23,301 nucleotides of DNA from an uncultured bacterium (GTDB lineage: Bacteria > Bacillota > Clostridia > Oscillospirales > Oscillospiraceae): positions 1-23,301 of the forward strand of contig CAJMLC010000011.1 in assembly GCA_905214155.1 (NCBI GenBank). Direction: 5' to 3'. The position numbers were made by a program, and so were the translations under genes. Shown piece by piece: positions 7,054 to 14,184 of this stretch (within the stretch, counting starts at the first letter, position 1; each line of letters opens with the position of its first letter). The notes under the pieces were generated by a model. It had not been told where the DNA came from and did not search any database. It saw nothing but the letters and a program-made list of their open reading frames with translations.

Positions 7054-8172
7054 CTATCCCTTCAACGTCTGTTTCGCCTTCCACAGCGCCTCGCGCAGCG
7101 CATAGACATCCGCTTCCTCGTTCTCTGCGGAGAACGACACGCGCACCGACCCGTCGATCACTGCCGGGACCAGCTTCATCGCCTCCAGCACGTGGCTCCG
7201 GTGCCCCTTCGAGCACGCCGACCCGGCCGACACGAAAATGCCCTCCGATTGCAGACAGTTGATGATCCCCTGCGACCGCACGCCGGGCAGCGCGAGATTT
7301 ACAATATGCGGCGCTTCCTGCGCCCCGATCAGCACGAGTCCCGGAACCTCCGGCAAAATCTCCCGCGCCAGATCGCGCAGCCGCGCCATTTTGGCGATGT
7401 CCGCCGCCGCGTCCGTCGCGGCCACGGCCGCGCCAAACCCGCAGATCCCCGGCACATTTTCCGTCCCGGAGCGGAAATTGCCCTCCTGTCCGCCGCCGTG
7501 AATGAACGCGGGCAGCGGCAGACCGGGCTTGATGTAGAGCGCGCCGACGCCCTTCGGCCCGTGGACTTTGTGTCCCGAGATCGAAATGAGGTCGGCCCCA
7601 AGCGTTTTGGCCTTGAACGGGACTTTCAGAAAGCCCTGCACGGCGTCCGTGTGGAACAGCGCCAGCGGCGCAAGCCGCCGCGTCGCGCGCACCATCTCCG
7701 CGATCGGCATGACCGCGCCGGATTCGTTGTTGACCATCATGATGGACACCAAAATCGTATCGGGCCGCAGCGCGGCCTTTAACGTCTCAACGGAGACAAA
7801 CCCCGTCTCATCCGGCTGCAGATACGTCACCTCAAAACCCTGCGCCTCCAGCTGCTGCATCGGATGCAGCACGGCGTGGTGCTCCACGGCGGTCGTCACG
7901 ATGTGTTTCCCGCGCTTGCCGAGGCGCTTCGCTGTGGAAAAAATGGCCCAGTTGTCGGCCTCGGTGCCGCCGGAGGTGAAAAATACGCGCTCTGTCTCCG
8001 CGCCGAGCGCCTGCGCGACCTGCGCCCGCGCCGTTTTCAGCCGGTGTGCCGCATCCATGCCCGGCCGGTAGACCGACGACGGATTGAACCAGCACTCCGT
8101 CAGCAGTTCGTTCATCGCGGCTACGCAGGCCTCGTTCGGTCTTGTCGTCGCGGAATTGTCCAGATAGATCAT
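7054..8172 (-). CDS. Cysteine desulfurase (NifS/IscS type)
   Basis: 372 residues. A PLP enzyme that removes sulfur from L-cysteine, leaving alanine and an enzyme persulfide for Fe-S clusters or tRNA thiolation. Visible residues: MIYLDNSATT at the N-terminus, VEHHAVL (98-104, with the PLP-stacking His), HTDAVQG (174-180), the PLP lysine in SGHKVHGPKG (K202), RSGTEN (234-239), and the catalytic cysteine in SAGSACSKGH (C320) on the mobile loop of class I enzymes. The start is ATG 8172, 10 nt after the mnmE stop; an earlier in-frame codon at 8208 lies inside mnmE and was rejected. It is last in a tightly packed minus-strand unit. The adjacency to mnmE suggests it may supply sulfur for 2-thiouridine at tRNA position 34, but no mnmA is in the window, and iron-sulfur supply is equally possible. 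Confidence 0.93.
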   Translation of the reverse strand: MIYLDNSATTRPNEACVAAMNELLTECWFNPSSVYRPGMDAAHRLKTARAQVAQALGAETERVFFTSGGTEADNWAIFSTAKRLGKRGKHIVTTAVEHHAVLHPMQQLEAQGFEVTYLQPDETGFVSVETLKAALRPDTILVSIMMVNNESGAVMPIAEMVRATRRLAPLALFHTDAVQGFLKVPFKAKTLGADLISISGHKVHGPKGVGALYIKPGLPLPAFIHGGGQEGNFRSGTENVPGICGFGAAVAATDAAADIAKMARLRDLAREILPEVPGLVLIGAQEAPHIVNLALPGVRSQGIINCLQSEGIFVSAGSACSKGHRSHVLEAMKLVPAVIDGSVRVSFSAENEEADVYALREALWKAKQTLKG

Positions 8173-8182
8173 AAAATATCCC

Positions 8183-9556
8183 TTATTTCCCAACGCAGAA
8201 GCGTTCAAAAATTCGATTTGTGATGTCCTCGCGCATCGTCCGGCCCGTGACCTCGCCGAGTGAGAGCATCGCGGCCTCCACGTCGACGAGGACGGCGTCC
8301 GGCGTCAGGCCCGCCTGCATCGACCGCTGCGCGAGACGCAGCGAATCGCGCGCCCGGACGATGGCCTCGGCCTGCCGCGCGTTCGTCAGCAGTGAGCCGT
8401 CGCAAGGCGCGTCGTCCGCGAACAGCATGTCCATCGCCTGTTCGAGCAGTTCCATCCCCGCCCCGGTCTTCGCCGAGATCGGCACGACGTAGTCAAACGG
8501 CAGATCGGACGCCTCGATGACCTGCCCGAGATCGGTCTTGTTCATCAGCGCGATGCACGCCCGCGCGCCGAGCGCCGCGTCCATCGCCTCCTGATCCCCC
8601 GCCGAGAACGGCTTGCTCCCGTCGACGACGAACAGCGCGAGATCCGCTTCCTGCGCGGCGGCAAGGCTCCGCTCCACGCCCATCCGCTCGATCCGATCGT
8701 CCGTTTCCCGGATGCCCGCCGTGTCGAGCAGCCGCAGCAGATGCCGCCCCAGCCGGACGGTCTGCTCCACGGCGTCGCGCGTCGTGCCCGGAATGTCGGT
8801 GACGATCACGCGGTCAAAGCCCGCGAGGCAGTTCAGCAGGCTCGACTTGCCCGCGTTCGGGCTGCCGAGGATGACGGCGGACAGGCCGTCCTTCACGATG
8901 CGCCCCCGATGGCAGGTGGCGAGCAGGCGGTTGAGCGCCTTTGCGTCGCCATCCAGCTGTCCCGCGAACTGCGTCAGCTCAAACGGGTCGATGTCCTCAT
9001 CCGGATAGTCCAGAACGGCGTGGAAATGCGCCAAAATATCCACTAAATTGTCATAAATCGGGTCAATTTTCCGTAAAATCGCACCCGCCAGCTGTCCGGC
9101 GGCGTTCGCCGCCGCGTCGGCGGTCTCGGCGTCGATCAGGTCGATGACGGCCTCCGCCTGGGTCAGATCCATCTGCCCGTTCAAAAACGCGCGGCGCGTG
9201 AATTCGCCCGGCCCGGCCTGCCGGAATCCGGCGGCAAACAGAGCCTCCAGTCCGGCGGTCAGCGCGGCGGGCGAACCGTGGCACTGAAATTCCACGGTGT
9301 CCTCGCCGGTATAGGAGTGCGGCGCATGAGAAACGAACGCCATGCAGTGGTCGACGGGCCGCCCCTCAGCGTCCGCCATCGTGCCGAGCACGAGCTTCCG
9401 ATCCTCCGCAGCCTCCAGCGGCTTGCCGTCCGCACGGGTAAAGACCTTCGCGGCGCGTTCGATGCAGCCCTCGCCGGACATCCGCAGGATCCCGATGCCG
9501 CTCCGGCCATGCCCGGTCGCGATGGCCGCGATCGGGTGTCCCATTGTTACCGCCAT
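8183..9556 (-). CDS. mnmE: tRNA modification GTPase MnmE
   Basis: 457 residues, standard length. With MnmG it installs the (carboxymethyl)aminomethyl group at C5 of wobble U34 in certain tRNAs, using methylene-tetrahydrofolate. Domains: N-terminal folate-binding domain (IAAIATGHGRSGIGILRMSG region, about 9-120), helical domain, and an inserted G domain with GSPNAGKS (231-238), TDIPGTTRD (253-261), DTAG (278-281) and NKTD (339-342). It ends in the essential C-terminal CVGK (454-457). The start is ATG 9556, which overlaps the end of the racemase gene and has AAGGGGA (9573-9567) 10 nt upstream; ATG 9544 is an alternative. The usual partner mnmG is not beside it; instead it lies between a racemase-fold enzyme and a cysteine desulfurase. 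Confidence 0.95.
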   Translation of the reverse strand: MAVTMGHPIAAIATGHGRSGIGILRMSGEGCIERAAKVFTRADGKPLEAAEDRKLVLGTMADAEGRPVDHCMAFVSHAPHSYTGEDTVEFQCHGSPAALTAGLEALFAAGFRQAGPGEFTRRAFLNGQMDLTQAEAVIDLIDAETADAAANAAGQLAGAILRKIDPIYDNLVDILAHFHAVLDYPDEDIDPFELTQFAGQLDGDAKALNRLLATCHRGRIVKDGLSAVILGSPNAGKSSLLNCLAGFDRVIVTDIPGTTRDAVEQTVRLGRHLLRLLDTAGIRETDDRIERMGVERSLAAAQEADLALFVVDGSKPFSAGDQEAMDAALGARACIALMNKTDLGQVIEASDLPFDYVVPISAKTGAGMELLEQAMDMLFADDAPCDGSLLTNARQAEAIVRARDSLRLAQRSMQAGLTPDAVLVDVEAAMLSLGEVTGRTMREDITNRIFERFCVGK

Positions 9557-10632
9557 TCCACGTCCATCCCCTTCTGCATCAGCGGGTTGATCTCCACGCG
9601 CGCCGGATCGCCCAGCGAGCACTGGATCCCACTGACGTCCGCCGCCGTGTGCAGCATCCCGATATGGCCGAGCACCTTGCAGCGCTTGCCGTTGATCGTC
9701 ACATAATAGGCTTTCCCGAAGAGCATCACGCGCAGGCTTGCGGCGATGCGCCGCAGACAGTCGCGGAAGCGGAACAGATCGTTGCCCATCTCGCAGCCAA
9801 ATCCGTTGTACCAGCCGACGGGCAAAATCGCGACGCGCGTCGGCCGCTTCGCCTTCCATCCCGCACCGTAGCCCGTGGTGTGCCCCTTGGGCAGCCATTT
9901 CAGCTCTTCCACCTGCGTCTCACAATAGCCGACGCGCTTGAGCCCATGCCCGCCGTGGACGCGGCCAAGCAAGGCCGAGCCGACGCGCACGGCGTCCATC
10001 GCCGCGCCCGAAAAATGCAGCACGCCGGAGGAATTGAGAATATGCGCCATCCCCGGCTCGATGCCCGCCTCTCGCAGCGCGGCGAGCACGCGGCCAAAGG
10101 ATTCGATCTGCGCCTTTGTGGCCTTCTTGTCGCAGAACGCCGAGTGCAGATGCGTATAGATCCCGGTCACATGGATGGTGTCCATATAATGATAGACCGG
10201 CGTGATCTTCTCCATCTCCTCCGGCAAAAAGCCGTAGCGGCCCATGCCGGTGTCGATCTTGATGTGCGCCTCGGCGGTCACGCCCGCCTGGGCCGCGAGG
10301 CCCGCGAGGACGGAGGCGTCCTCCGTGCTCGAAATTGTAAAAATCACGTGCAGCGGCAAAAGCGCAGTGATCTCGTCGGCGTCCGCCGTCGGCTGGAGCA
10401 TCAAAATCGGCTCCGTTTCAAAGCCGCCCTCGCGCAGCGCGCGGGCCTCGGCGATCTCCGTCACCGCAAAGTGATCGAGACCTGCCGCGCGGCAGGTCTC
10501 CGCCATCGGCAGCAGACCGAGTCCATAGCCGTTGCCCTTCAGCACGGCCCAGATCACGGCGCTGCCCGCCTTTTTCTGGAGTACCTGAATGTTGTTTTGG
10601 ATCAGCTCGCGCTCGACCAGATAGCGTTTCAT
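9547..10632 (-). CDS. Alanine racemase-family PLP enzyme (divergent)
   Basis: 361 residues with the alanine racemase architecture: a PLP-binding TIM barrel followed by a C-terminal beta domain. PLP lysine K32 sits in AVLKGNGYGLG (family VVKANAYGHG). DTGMGRYGF (127-135) holds the expected Arg, R216 is the probable PLP-pyridine arginine, and Y255 in TTGYGAGW is the likely second catalytic base (family vSYgaty). The canonical CMDQ motif is replaced by GMLH (325-328), so the cysteine and aspartate at the substrate gate are lost while the methionine stays; GWYNG replaces GYADG. This suggests a paralogue with altered substrate (alanine, serine or another amino acid) rather than the housekeeping Alr. 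It starts 12 nt after the FemAB-type gene and overlaps mnmE by 10 nt, so it is translationally coupled on both sides. Confidence 0.85.
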   Translation of the reverse strand: MKRYLVERELIQNNIQVLQKKAGSAVIWAVLKGNGYGLGLLPMAETCRAAGLDHFAVTEIAEARALREGGFETEPILMLQPTADADEITALLPLHVIFTISSTEDASVLAGLAAQAGVTAEAHIKIDTGMGRYGFLPEEMEKITPVYHYMDTIHVTGIYTHLHSAFCDKKATKAQIESFGRVLAALREAGIEPGMAHILNSSGVLHFSGAAMDAVRVGSALLGRVHGGHGLKRVGYCETQVEELKWLPKGHTTGYGAGWKAKRPTRVAILPVGWYNGFGCEMGNDLFRFRDCLRRIAASLRVMLFGKAYYVTINGKRCKVLGHIGMLHTAADVSGIQCSLGDPARVEINPLMQKGMDVEWR

Positions 10633-10644
10633 ACGCAGCCTCCG

Positions 10645-11709
10645 TTATTTGCCCCGGTTTTTGATCAGATAGACCTGCTTGCGCAGCTCTTTGAAGACGC
10701 TCGTCCCATGCTCCACGGCCCAATAGACCGCGGGGCTCAGCACGAGGTCCATCTCGCCGACGAACTCGGTGAAGTCGCCGCCGAAGCCCTGCTTGAAGCG
10801 GAACAGGCCGTAGAGCGGATTGTCCTCCGACACGTCGCCGCTCACGCCGCGGAAATCATACATCCGGCAGCCCTTTTCCACGGCCCACTGGATCATGCTC
10901 CATTGGAGCAGATAGTTCGGCATCAGATTCCGGTGCTCGTTGCTCGACGCGCCGTAGAGATACCAGACCTTGTCGCCGTACCAGATCGCGAGCGTTCCCG
11001 CGATCGGCGTCCCCTCGGGGTCAAACGCCATATAGAGCCGCGCGTGCTCGCCAAGGTTGTCGAGCATCGCGGAGAAATATTCGGGCTTTCGCGTGACGAA
11101 GCCGTCGCGCACGCCGGTCGTCAGCATGAGCTCGGCAAACGCGGGCACCATTTCCTTCCCGCAGACCTTCACGGTCACACCCTTGCGCGCAGCGAGGCGG
11201 ATGTTGTAGCGCCACTTCTGGTGGAAGCCCGCCATGATCTCCTCCTCGGTCTTGCCCGCAATGTTCAGGCGGAAGACGTAGCGCGGCTGGATGGCCTCGA
11301 AGTTTTTGCCGCCCTCCTTGCCCCGGAAGCCGAAGCTCCTCAGCATCTCGGCAAAGGCCGTGTCGGACGAGGGCACGTCCGGATCGATCTTGATGACGTA
11401 GGCTTTCTTCTGCTTCGCGAGGGCCTTGGCCCCCTCCAGCAGCTGCGCGAACGTCTCCCGGTCGTCCAGATCGCAGACCGGCGCGCGGCAGCCATACATC
11501 AGCGTCCGCCCGATGCCGGGCACCTTCCGCGTCATGAGCGCCATCGTCCCTTTGATCTTGCCGTCTTCGCCGCGCACGGCGACGGCGTCCCAGTCCCACA
11601 TGGGCTTCTGCTTGCTCCAGAGCCAGCTCTGGGCAAAGTTGCCCTTCGGATGCGACTGGACAAACGCCTCATATTCTGGGATTTGCTCCTTCGTGATGAT
11701 CTCGTACAT
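10645..11709 (-). CDS. FemAB/FemX-type aminoacyltransferase (peptidoglycan bridge)
   Basis: 354 residues with the two GNAT-like domains of the Fem family, which transfer amino acids from aminoacyl-tRNA onto the peptidoglycan stem-peptide lysine or DAP to build cross-bridges. Signatures: FAQSWLWSKQK (N-terminal domain), YGCRAPVCD, the KIDPDVP block, GFHQKWRYNIRLAARKGV (conserved family motif), and the C-terminal RMYDFRGVSG followed by GLFRFKQGFGG. Family members typically have such a DfrG...lyrFKqgFgg end, which is intact. The start is ATG 11709, with AGGTGA 5-6 nt upstream; the in-frame GTG 11718 overlaps that site. It leads the unit with the racemase (12-nt gap), mnmE and the desulfurase. 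A weak promoter-like TAGAAT (11741-11736) lies about 30 nt upstream, next to an intergenic repeat. Which amino acid it adds is unknown. Confidence 0.88.
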   Translation of the reverse strand: MYEIITKEQIPEYEAFVQSHPKGNFAQSWLWSKQKPMWDWDAVAVRGEDGKIKGTMALMTRKVPGIGRTLMYGCRAPVCDLDDRETFAQLLEGAKALAKQKKAYVIKIDPDVPSSDTAFAEMLRSFGFRGKEGGKNFEAIQPRYVFRLNIAGKTEEEIMAGFHQKWRYNIRLAARKGVTVKVCGKEMVPAFAELMLTTGVRDGFVTRKPEYFSAMLDNLGEHARLYMAFDPEGTPIAGTLAIWYGDKVWYLYGASSNEHRNLMPNYLLQWSMIQWAVEKGCRMYDFRGVSGDVSEDNPLYGLFRFKQGFGGDFTEFVGEMDLVLSPAVYWAVEHGTSVFKELRKQVYLIKNRGK

Positions 11710-11760
11710 ATCGTTCACCTGTAATTCTCATAGTCATTCTATCTTGCCCAATTTTCCGCT

Positions 11761-11862
11761 GCACCTTGTAGGGGCGGACGACTCTGTCCGCCCAAATCCC
11801 GCCGCAGCGGAAGGCCCCCTCTACCAAGAGGGGGCTGTCATGCGAAGCATGACTGGGGGAGT
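11761..11862 (+). repeat. Composite intergenic repeat (locus 2): GTAGGGGCG element plus double hairpin
   Basis: First part 11761-11793 is nearly identical to 6937-6969 and forms the same GGGCGGAC/GTCCGCCC hairpin. Second part, after CCGCAGCG, holds hairpin 1 (CCCCCTCT ... AGAGGGGG, about 11815-11834) and hairpin 2 GTCATGC (11837-11843) / GCATGAC (11847-11853), then TGGGGGAG. The same order of parts recurs at 18900-18997. It fills the 154-nt space between the FemAB-type and DUF2207-type genes, ending just before the stop codon of the latter, where it may also act as a transcript end. Confidence 0.75.
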
Positions 11863-11863
11863 G

Positions 11864-13528
11864 TCAGCACTGAATCGAAAGATTCAGCAGCGCCAGCGTC
11901 TCCTTCAGCTTCTCATAGAAGCCCTCCGCCGTGCGCGGCAGGTTCGGCTCATTGTACCATTCGCAGGGATCGAGCTCCGTGTCGCCGAACTTCCGCGCGA
12001 ACGCCGCGCCGAGGCCCATCGCTTCCGCGTAGGGCAGCGTCCGGTAAAAATACTGCGGGTCGCGCTGCAGGCGCATCAGCAGGTGCGACGGTGTTACGCG
12101 CCGCAAAAACTGCCGGAACCCCAAAACCTGCCCCAGCAGCCGTCCGCCCGCGCGGCTCCGCCGTCCGCCGTGCCGCGTGAGCACGCCGGTCAGCGCGCTG
12201 AGCGCCGCGGCCAGCAGCATCAGCGGGAACGTCCCGCTGAGGTTGCCCAGCACCAGCATCGCCACCGCGCACGCGCCGCCGAGCGCCAGCACCGGCACCC
12301 GCCGCAGATACCAGCGGATCGCCGCCAGCTGGATACACGCGCTCATCGCCGCACCGAGCACAAAGCAGAGCGCCAGCACCAGCCACCGCAGCGGCAGCAC
12401 CGGCAGCAGAAAGCTCGCCGCAGACAGCAGGGCCACACCCGAGCAGAGTGCCGCCAGCGCCCGCATTACCAGCACATTCCCGCTCCCCCGCTCATAGAGC
12501 CTCCGGCCCCAGAAGCGGGCCAGCGCCCCTGCGGCGCTTTTGGCGGTATTTTTATAATGAATGCTCGCGCCGTCGCAGCGGTCGGCCTTGGCAAAGAGCG
12601 CGGCAAAGAGCTTACACTCCAGGCCCCGCCGCTCATTGCCCATGTACATGTGCCGCAGCAGCGAGACGTGCCCCTGCGGGTCGACGGCGATGGACAGATA
12701 GCCGAGCGACGCCCAGTGGCAGAGCAGCATGTTGAAGTCCGGCTTCGCGCCCGCCAGCAGAAACGGCAGGTCGCACGGCAGCGCCGAATCCGGCGGCAGC
12801 GACCGCGACGAGACCGACAGCCGCGCACTGCGCAGCGTCACGAACCAGTATCCCAGCGCCAGCACCGCAAACAAAATGCAGAATGCCGCCGCTACCCAGT
12901 TGGCCGACCAGCCGGAATATGTCCCGGTAAAATAGCGCGGCCCGAGCGCCAGCGTCATCGTCAGCGATTCGTGATCCTTGAGCGCGGTGTCGAGATCGCC
13001 GAGCAGGACGGCCCCCTGCCGCGCGGCAGTCATATAGTCCTCGATGACGTCGCCATAATAGCCGCTGGAAAAGCTCGGCACGGTCTCGATGTCCTTCGGC
13101 ATCGTCACCGTGAAGGAGAAATGCTCGATCGGATAGTCCCACTTCGGGCACAGCAGCGTCAGCGTCAGCGTCTGCTCGCCGGCCGTCTCGCTCACGAGTC
13201 CGGAGAGCGTATAGGTGACGGTGAACGTCCGGCTCCCGGCGAATCCGGCGTCGTCCTTCAGCTGGAACAGCGTATACCCGTCCTCGACGGTCTTCTGCGC
13301 GCGATAGCCCGCGATGGACGCGCGCTTCGCGTTCGCGCCGAGCGGGATGGTCAGGCTCTGTTCAATGCCGGTGAACTCGATCGTCACCGTCTGCGTCACC
13401 TGGCACGATCCGTTGCCCGCGACGAGACAGTCCGTCCGCAGATCGGTGATCGTCCCGGCGGCGGCCGCCCCGGTCGTCAGCGCCAGCAGCAAACACAGCA
13501 GCAGGAAAAAACGTTTGATGATACTCAC
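11864..13528 (-). CDS. DUF2207-type membrane protein
   Basis: 554 residues from GTG 13528. Order of parts: signal peptide (FFLLLCLLLALTTGAAAA), an extracytoplasmic beta-rich domain of about 190 residues (VTQTVTIEFTGIEQSLTIPL, the DUF2207 signature region), a transmembrane helix (AAAFCILFAVLALGYWFV), a cytoplasmic stretch with RSLPPDSALPCDLPFLLAG, two further hydrophobic pairs, and a C-terminal segment with FGDTELDPCEWY. This is the layout of predicted membrane proteins of the DUF2207 (YciQ-like) family, function unknown. The usual glycine-rich C-terminal tail is missing. GTG was preferred to a TTG at 13627 because it begins exactly at the signal peptide and a promoter (13556-13584) would start transcription about 20 nt upstream; the ribosome binding site is weak. 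Confidence 0.75.
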   Translation of the reverse strand: MSIIKRFFLLLCLLLALTTGAAAAGTITDLRTDCLVAGNGSCQVTQTVTIEFTGIEQSLTIPLGANAKRASIAGYRAQKTVEDGYTLFQLKDDAGFAGSRTFTVTYTLSGLVSETAGEQTLTLTLLCPKWDYPIEHFSFTVTMPKDIETVPSFSSGYYGDVIEDYMTAARQGAVLLGDLDTALKDHESLTMTLALGPRYFTGTYSGWSANWVAAAFCILFAVLALGYWFVTLRSARLSVSSRSLPPDSALPCDLPFLLAGAKPDFNMLLCHWASLGYLSIAVDPQGHVSLLRHMYMGNERRGLECKLFAALFAKADRCDGASIHYKNTAKSAAGALARFWGRRLYERGSGNVLVMRALAALCSGVALLSAASFLLPVLPLRWLVLALCFVLGAAMSACIQLAAIRWYLRRVPVLALGGACAVAMLVLGNLSGTFPLMLLAAALSALTGVLTRHGGRRSRAGGRLLGQVLGFRQFLRRVTPSHLLMRLQRDPQYFYRTLPYAEAMGLGAAFARKFGDTELDPCEWYNEPNLPRTAEGFYEKLKETLALLNLSIQC

Positions 13529-13555
13529 CCCATAGAAAATTCTGCAATCATGGAT

Positions 13556-13584
13556 AAAATACCACAGTCTGGCGGAAAATGCAA
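13556..13584 (-). promoter_or_regulatory. Probable promoter of the DUF2207-type gene
   Basis: On the minus strand: TTGCAT (13584-13579), 17-nt spacer, TATTTT (13561-13556). It predicts a very short leader before the GTG at 13528 and excludes the upstream TTG frame extension. Confidence 0.5.
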
Positions 13585-13626
13585 CTCTTTGCACCGCGGC
13601 GCGGCGGAAAAGCGTGGGCAGACGCA

Positions 13627-13666
13627 AAAAAATTCCCGGCGCTCCGTTAAACGGAACGCCGGGACG
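13627..13666 (-). terminator. Terminator of ridA
   Basis: Imperfect 13-15 bp stem TCCCGGCGCTCCG (from 13634) paired with 13652-13664, one mismatch. On the minus strand it is followed by a run of seven or more T. It lies just after the ridA stop. Confidence 0.8.
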
Positions 13667-13677
13667 CCCTGATGTAG

Positions 13678-14055
13678 TTATGCGAATGCGATGGCCTCGA
13701 TCTCGACGAGCGCGCCCTTCGGCAGCCGCGCGACCTCCACAGCGCTGCGCGCGGGCGGTTCGCCCTCAAAGAATGTCGCATAGACCTCGTTCATGGCCGC
13801 GAAATCGTCCATGTTCTTCAAAAAGACCGTCGTTTTCAGAACGTTTCCGAGGCTGCTTCCGCCCGCCTCGAGCACGGCCTGCACGTTTTTCAGCGACTGG
13901 CGCGTCTGCTCCGCGATGCCGTCCCCGGCGAACGCGCCGGTGGCCGGGTCGATGGGGAGCTGGCCGGACGTGATGATGATGCCCGCGCCGCGGACGCCCT
14001 GCGAATACGGGCCAATGGCCGCCGGGGCCTGCGTGGTGCTGATGATCTCCTTCAT
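13678..14055 (-). CDS. ridA: RidA-family reactive imine deaminase
   Basis: 125 residues, standard RidA (YjgF/YER057c/UK114) length. The trimeric enzyme hydrolyses reactive enamine/imine intermediates released by PLP enzymes such as threonine dehydratase, protecting other PLP enzymes from damage. Key features: STTQAPAAIGPYSQG (family a.G.YSqa), SGQLPIDP (30-37), the QSLKNVQAVLEAGGSSL helix, KTTVFLKNMDDFAAMNEVY, and the substrate-binding arginine R103 in PARSAVEVARLPKGALVEIEAIA, with E118/E120. All expected residues are kept. The start is ATG 14055 with AGGAGGG at 14067-14061. It has its own promoter (14111-14139) and terminator (13634-13664), so it is probably monocistronic. Two PLP enzymes lie nearby, but this need not be functional coupling. 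Confidence 0.95.
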   Translation of the reverse strand: MKEIISTTQAPAAIGPYSQGVRGAGIIITSGQLPIDPATGAFAGDGIAEQTRQSLKNVQAVLEAGGSSLGNVLKTTVFLKNMDDFAAMNEVYATFFEGEPPARSAVEVARLPKGALVEIEAIAFA

Positions 14056-14110
14056 AAAAACCCTCCTGTTCCTGCTTGCGCGGCGTTTCCTGAACCGCGC
14101 TCTTGATCCC

Positions 14111-14139
14111 ACCATAGCATATCGCCATCGGAAAAGCAA
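14111..14139 (-). promoter_or_regulatory. Probable promoter of ridA
   Basis: On the minus strand: TTGCTT (14139-14134), 17-nt spacer, TATGGT (14116-14111). Predicted leader about 50 nt. The -35 box is only a few nucleotides from the upstream gene's terminator U-tract. Confidence 0.55.
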
Positions 14140-14143
14140 GTGA

Positions 14144-14176
14144 AAAAGGCCCCGGACGGCGGCTGCCGTCCGGGGG
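14144..14176 (-). terminator. Terminator of the repeat lipoprotein gene
   Basis: Perfect 10-bp stem CCCGGACGGC (14151-14160) / GCCGTCCGGG (14165-14174) with a GGCT loop, followed on the minus strand by GGCCTTTTTC. It lies 10 nt after the stop codon. Confidence 0.85.
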
Positions 14177-14184
14177 ATCCTGTT

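Noticed and set aside
9544..11724. Long plus-strand open frame (over 700 codons) opposite the racemase and FemAB-type genes
   Set aside because: It is an antisense by-product of GC-rich codon bias: His/Arg/Leu/Asp-rich composition, no domain, no ribosome binding site, and clear real genes on the other strand.
13525..13551. 8-codon upstream frame ending at the GTG of the DUF2207-type gene (GTGA overlap)
   Set aside because: Its ATG lies at or before the predicted transcript start and it has no ribosome binding site, so it is probably chance.
11426..13672. Long plus-strand open frame (about 750 codons) opposite the DUF2207-type gene
   Set aside because: Extremely Arg/Gln/His-rich without any fold-like pattern, crossing gene boundaries and the intergenic repeat; an antisense shadow.
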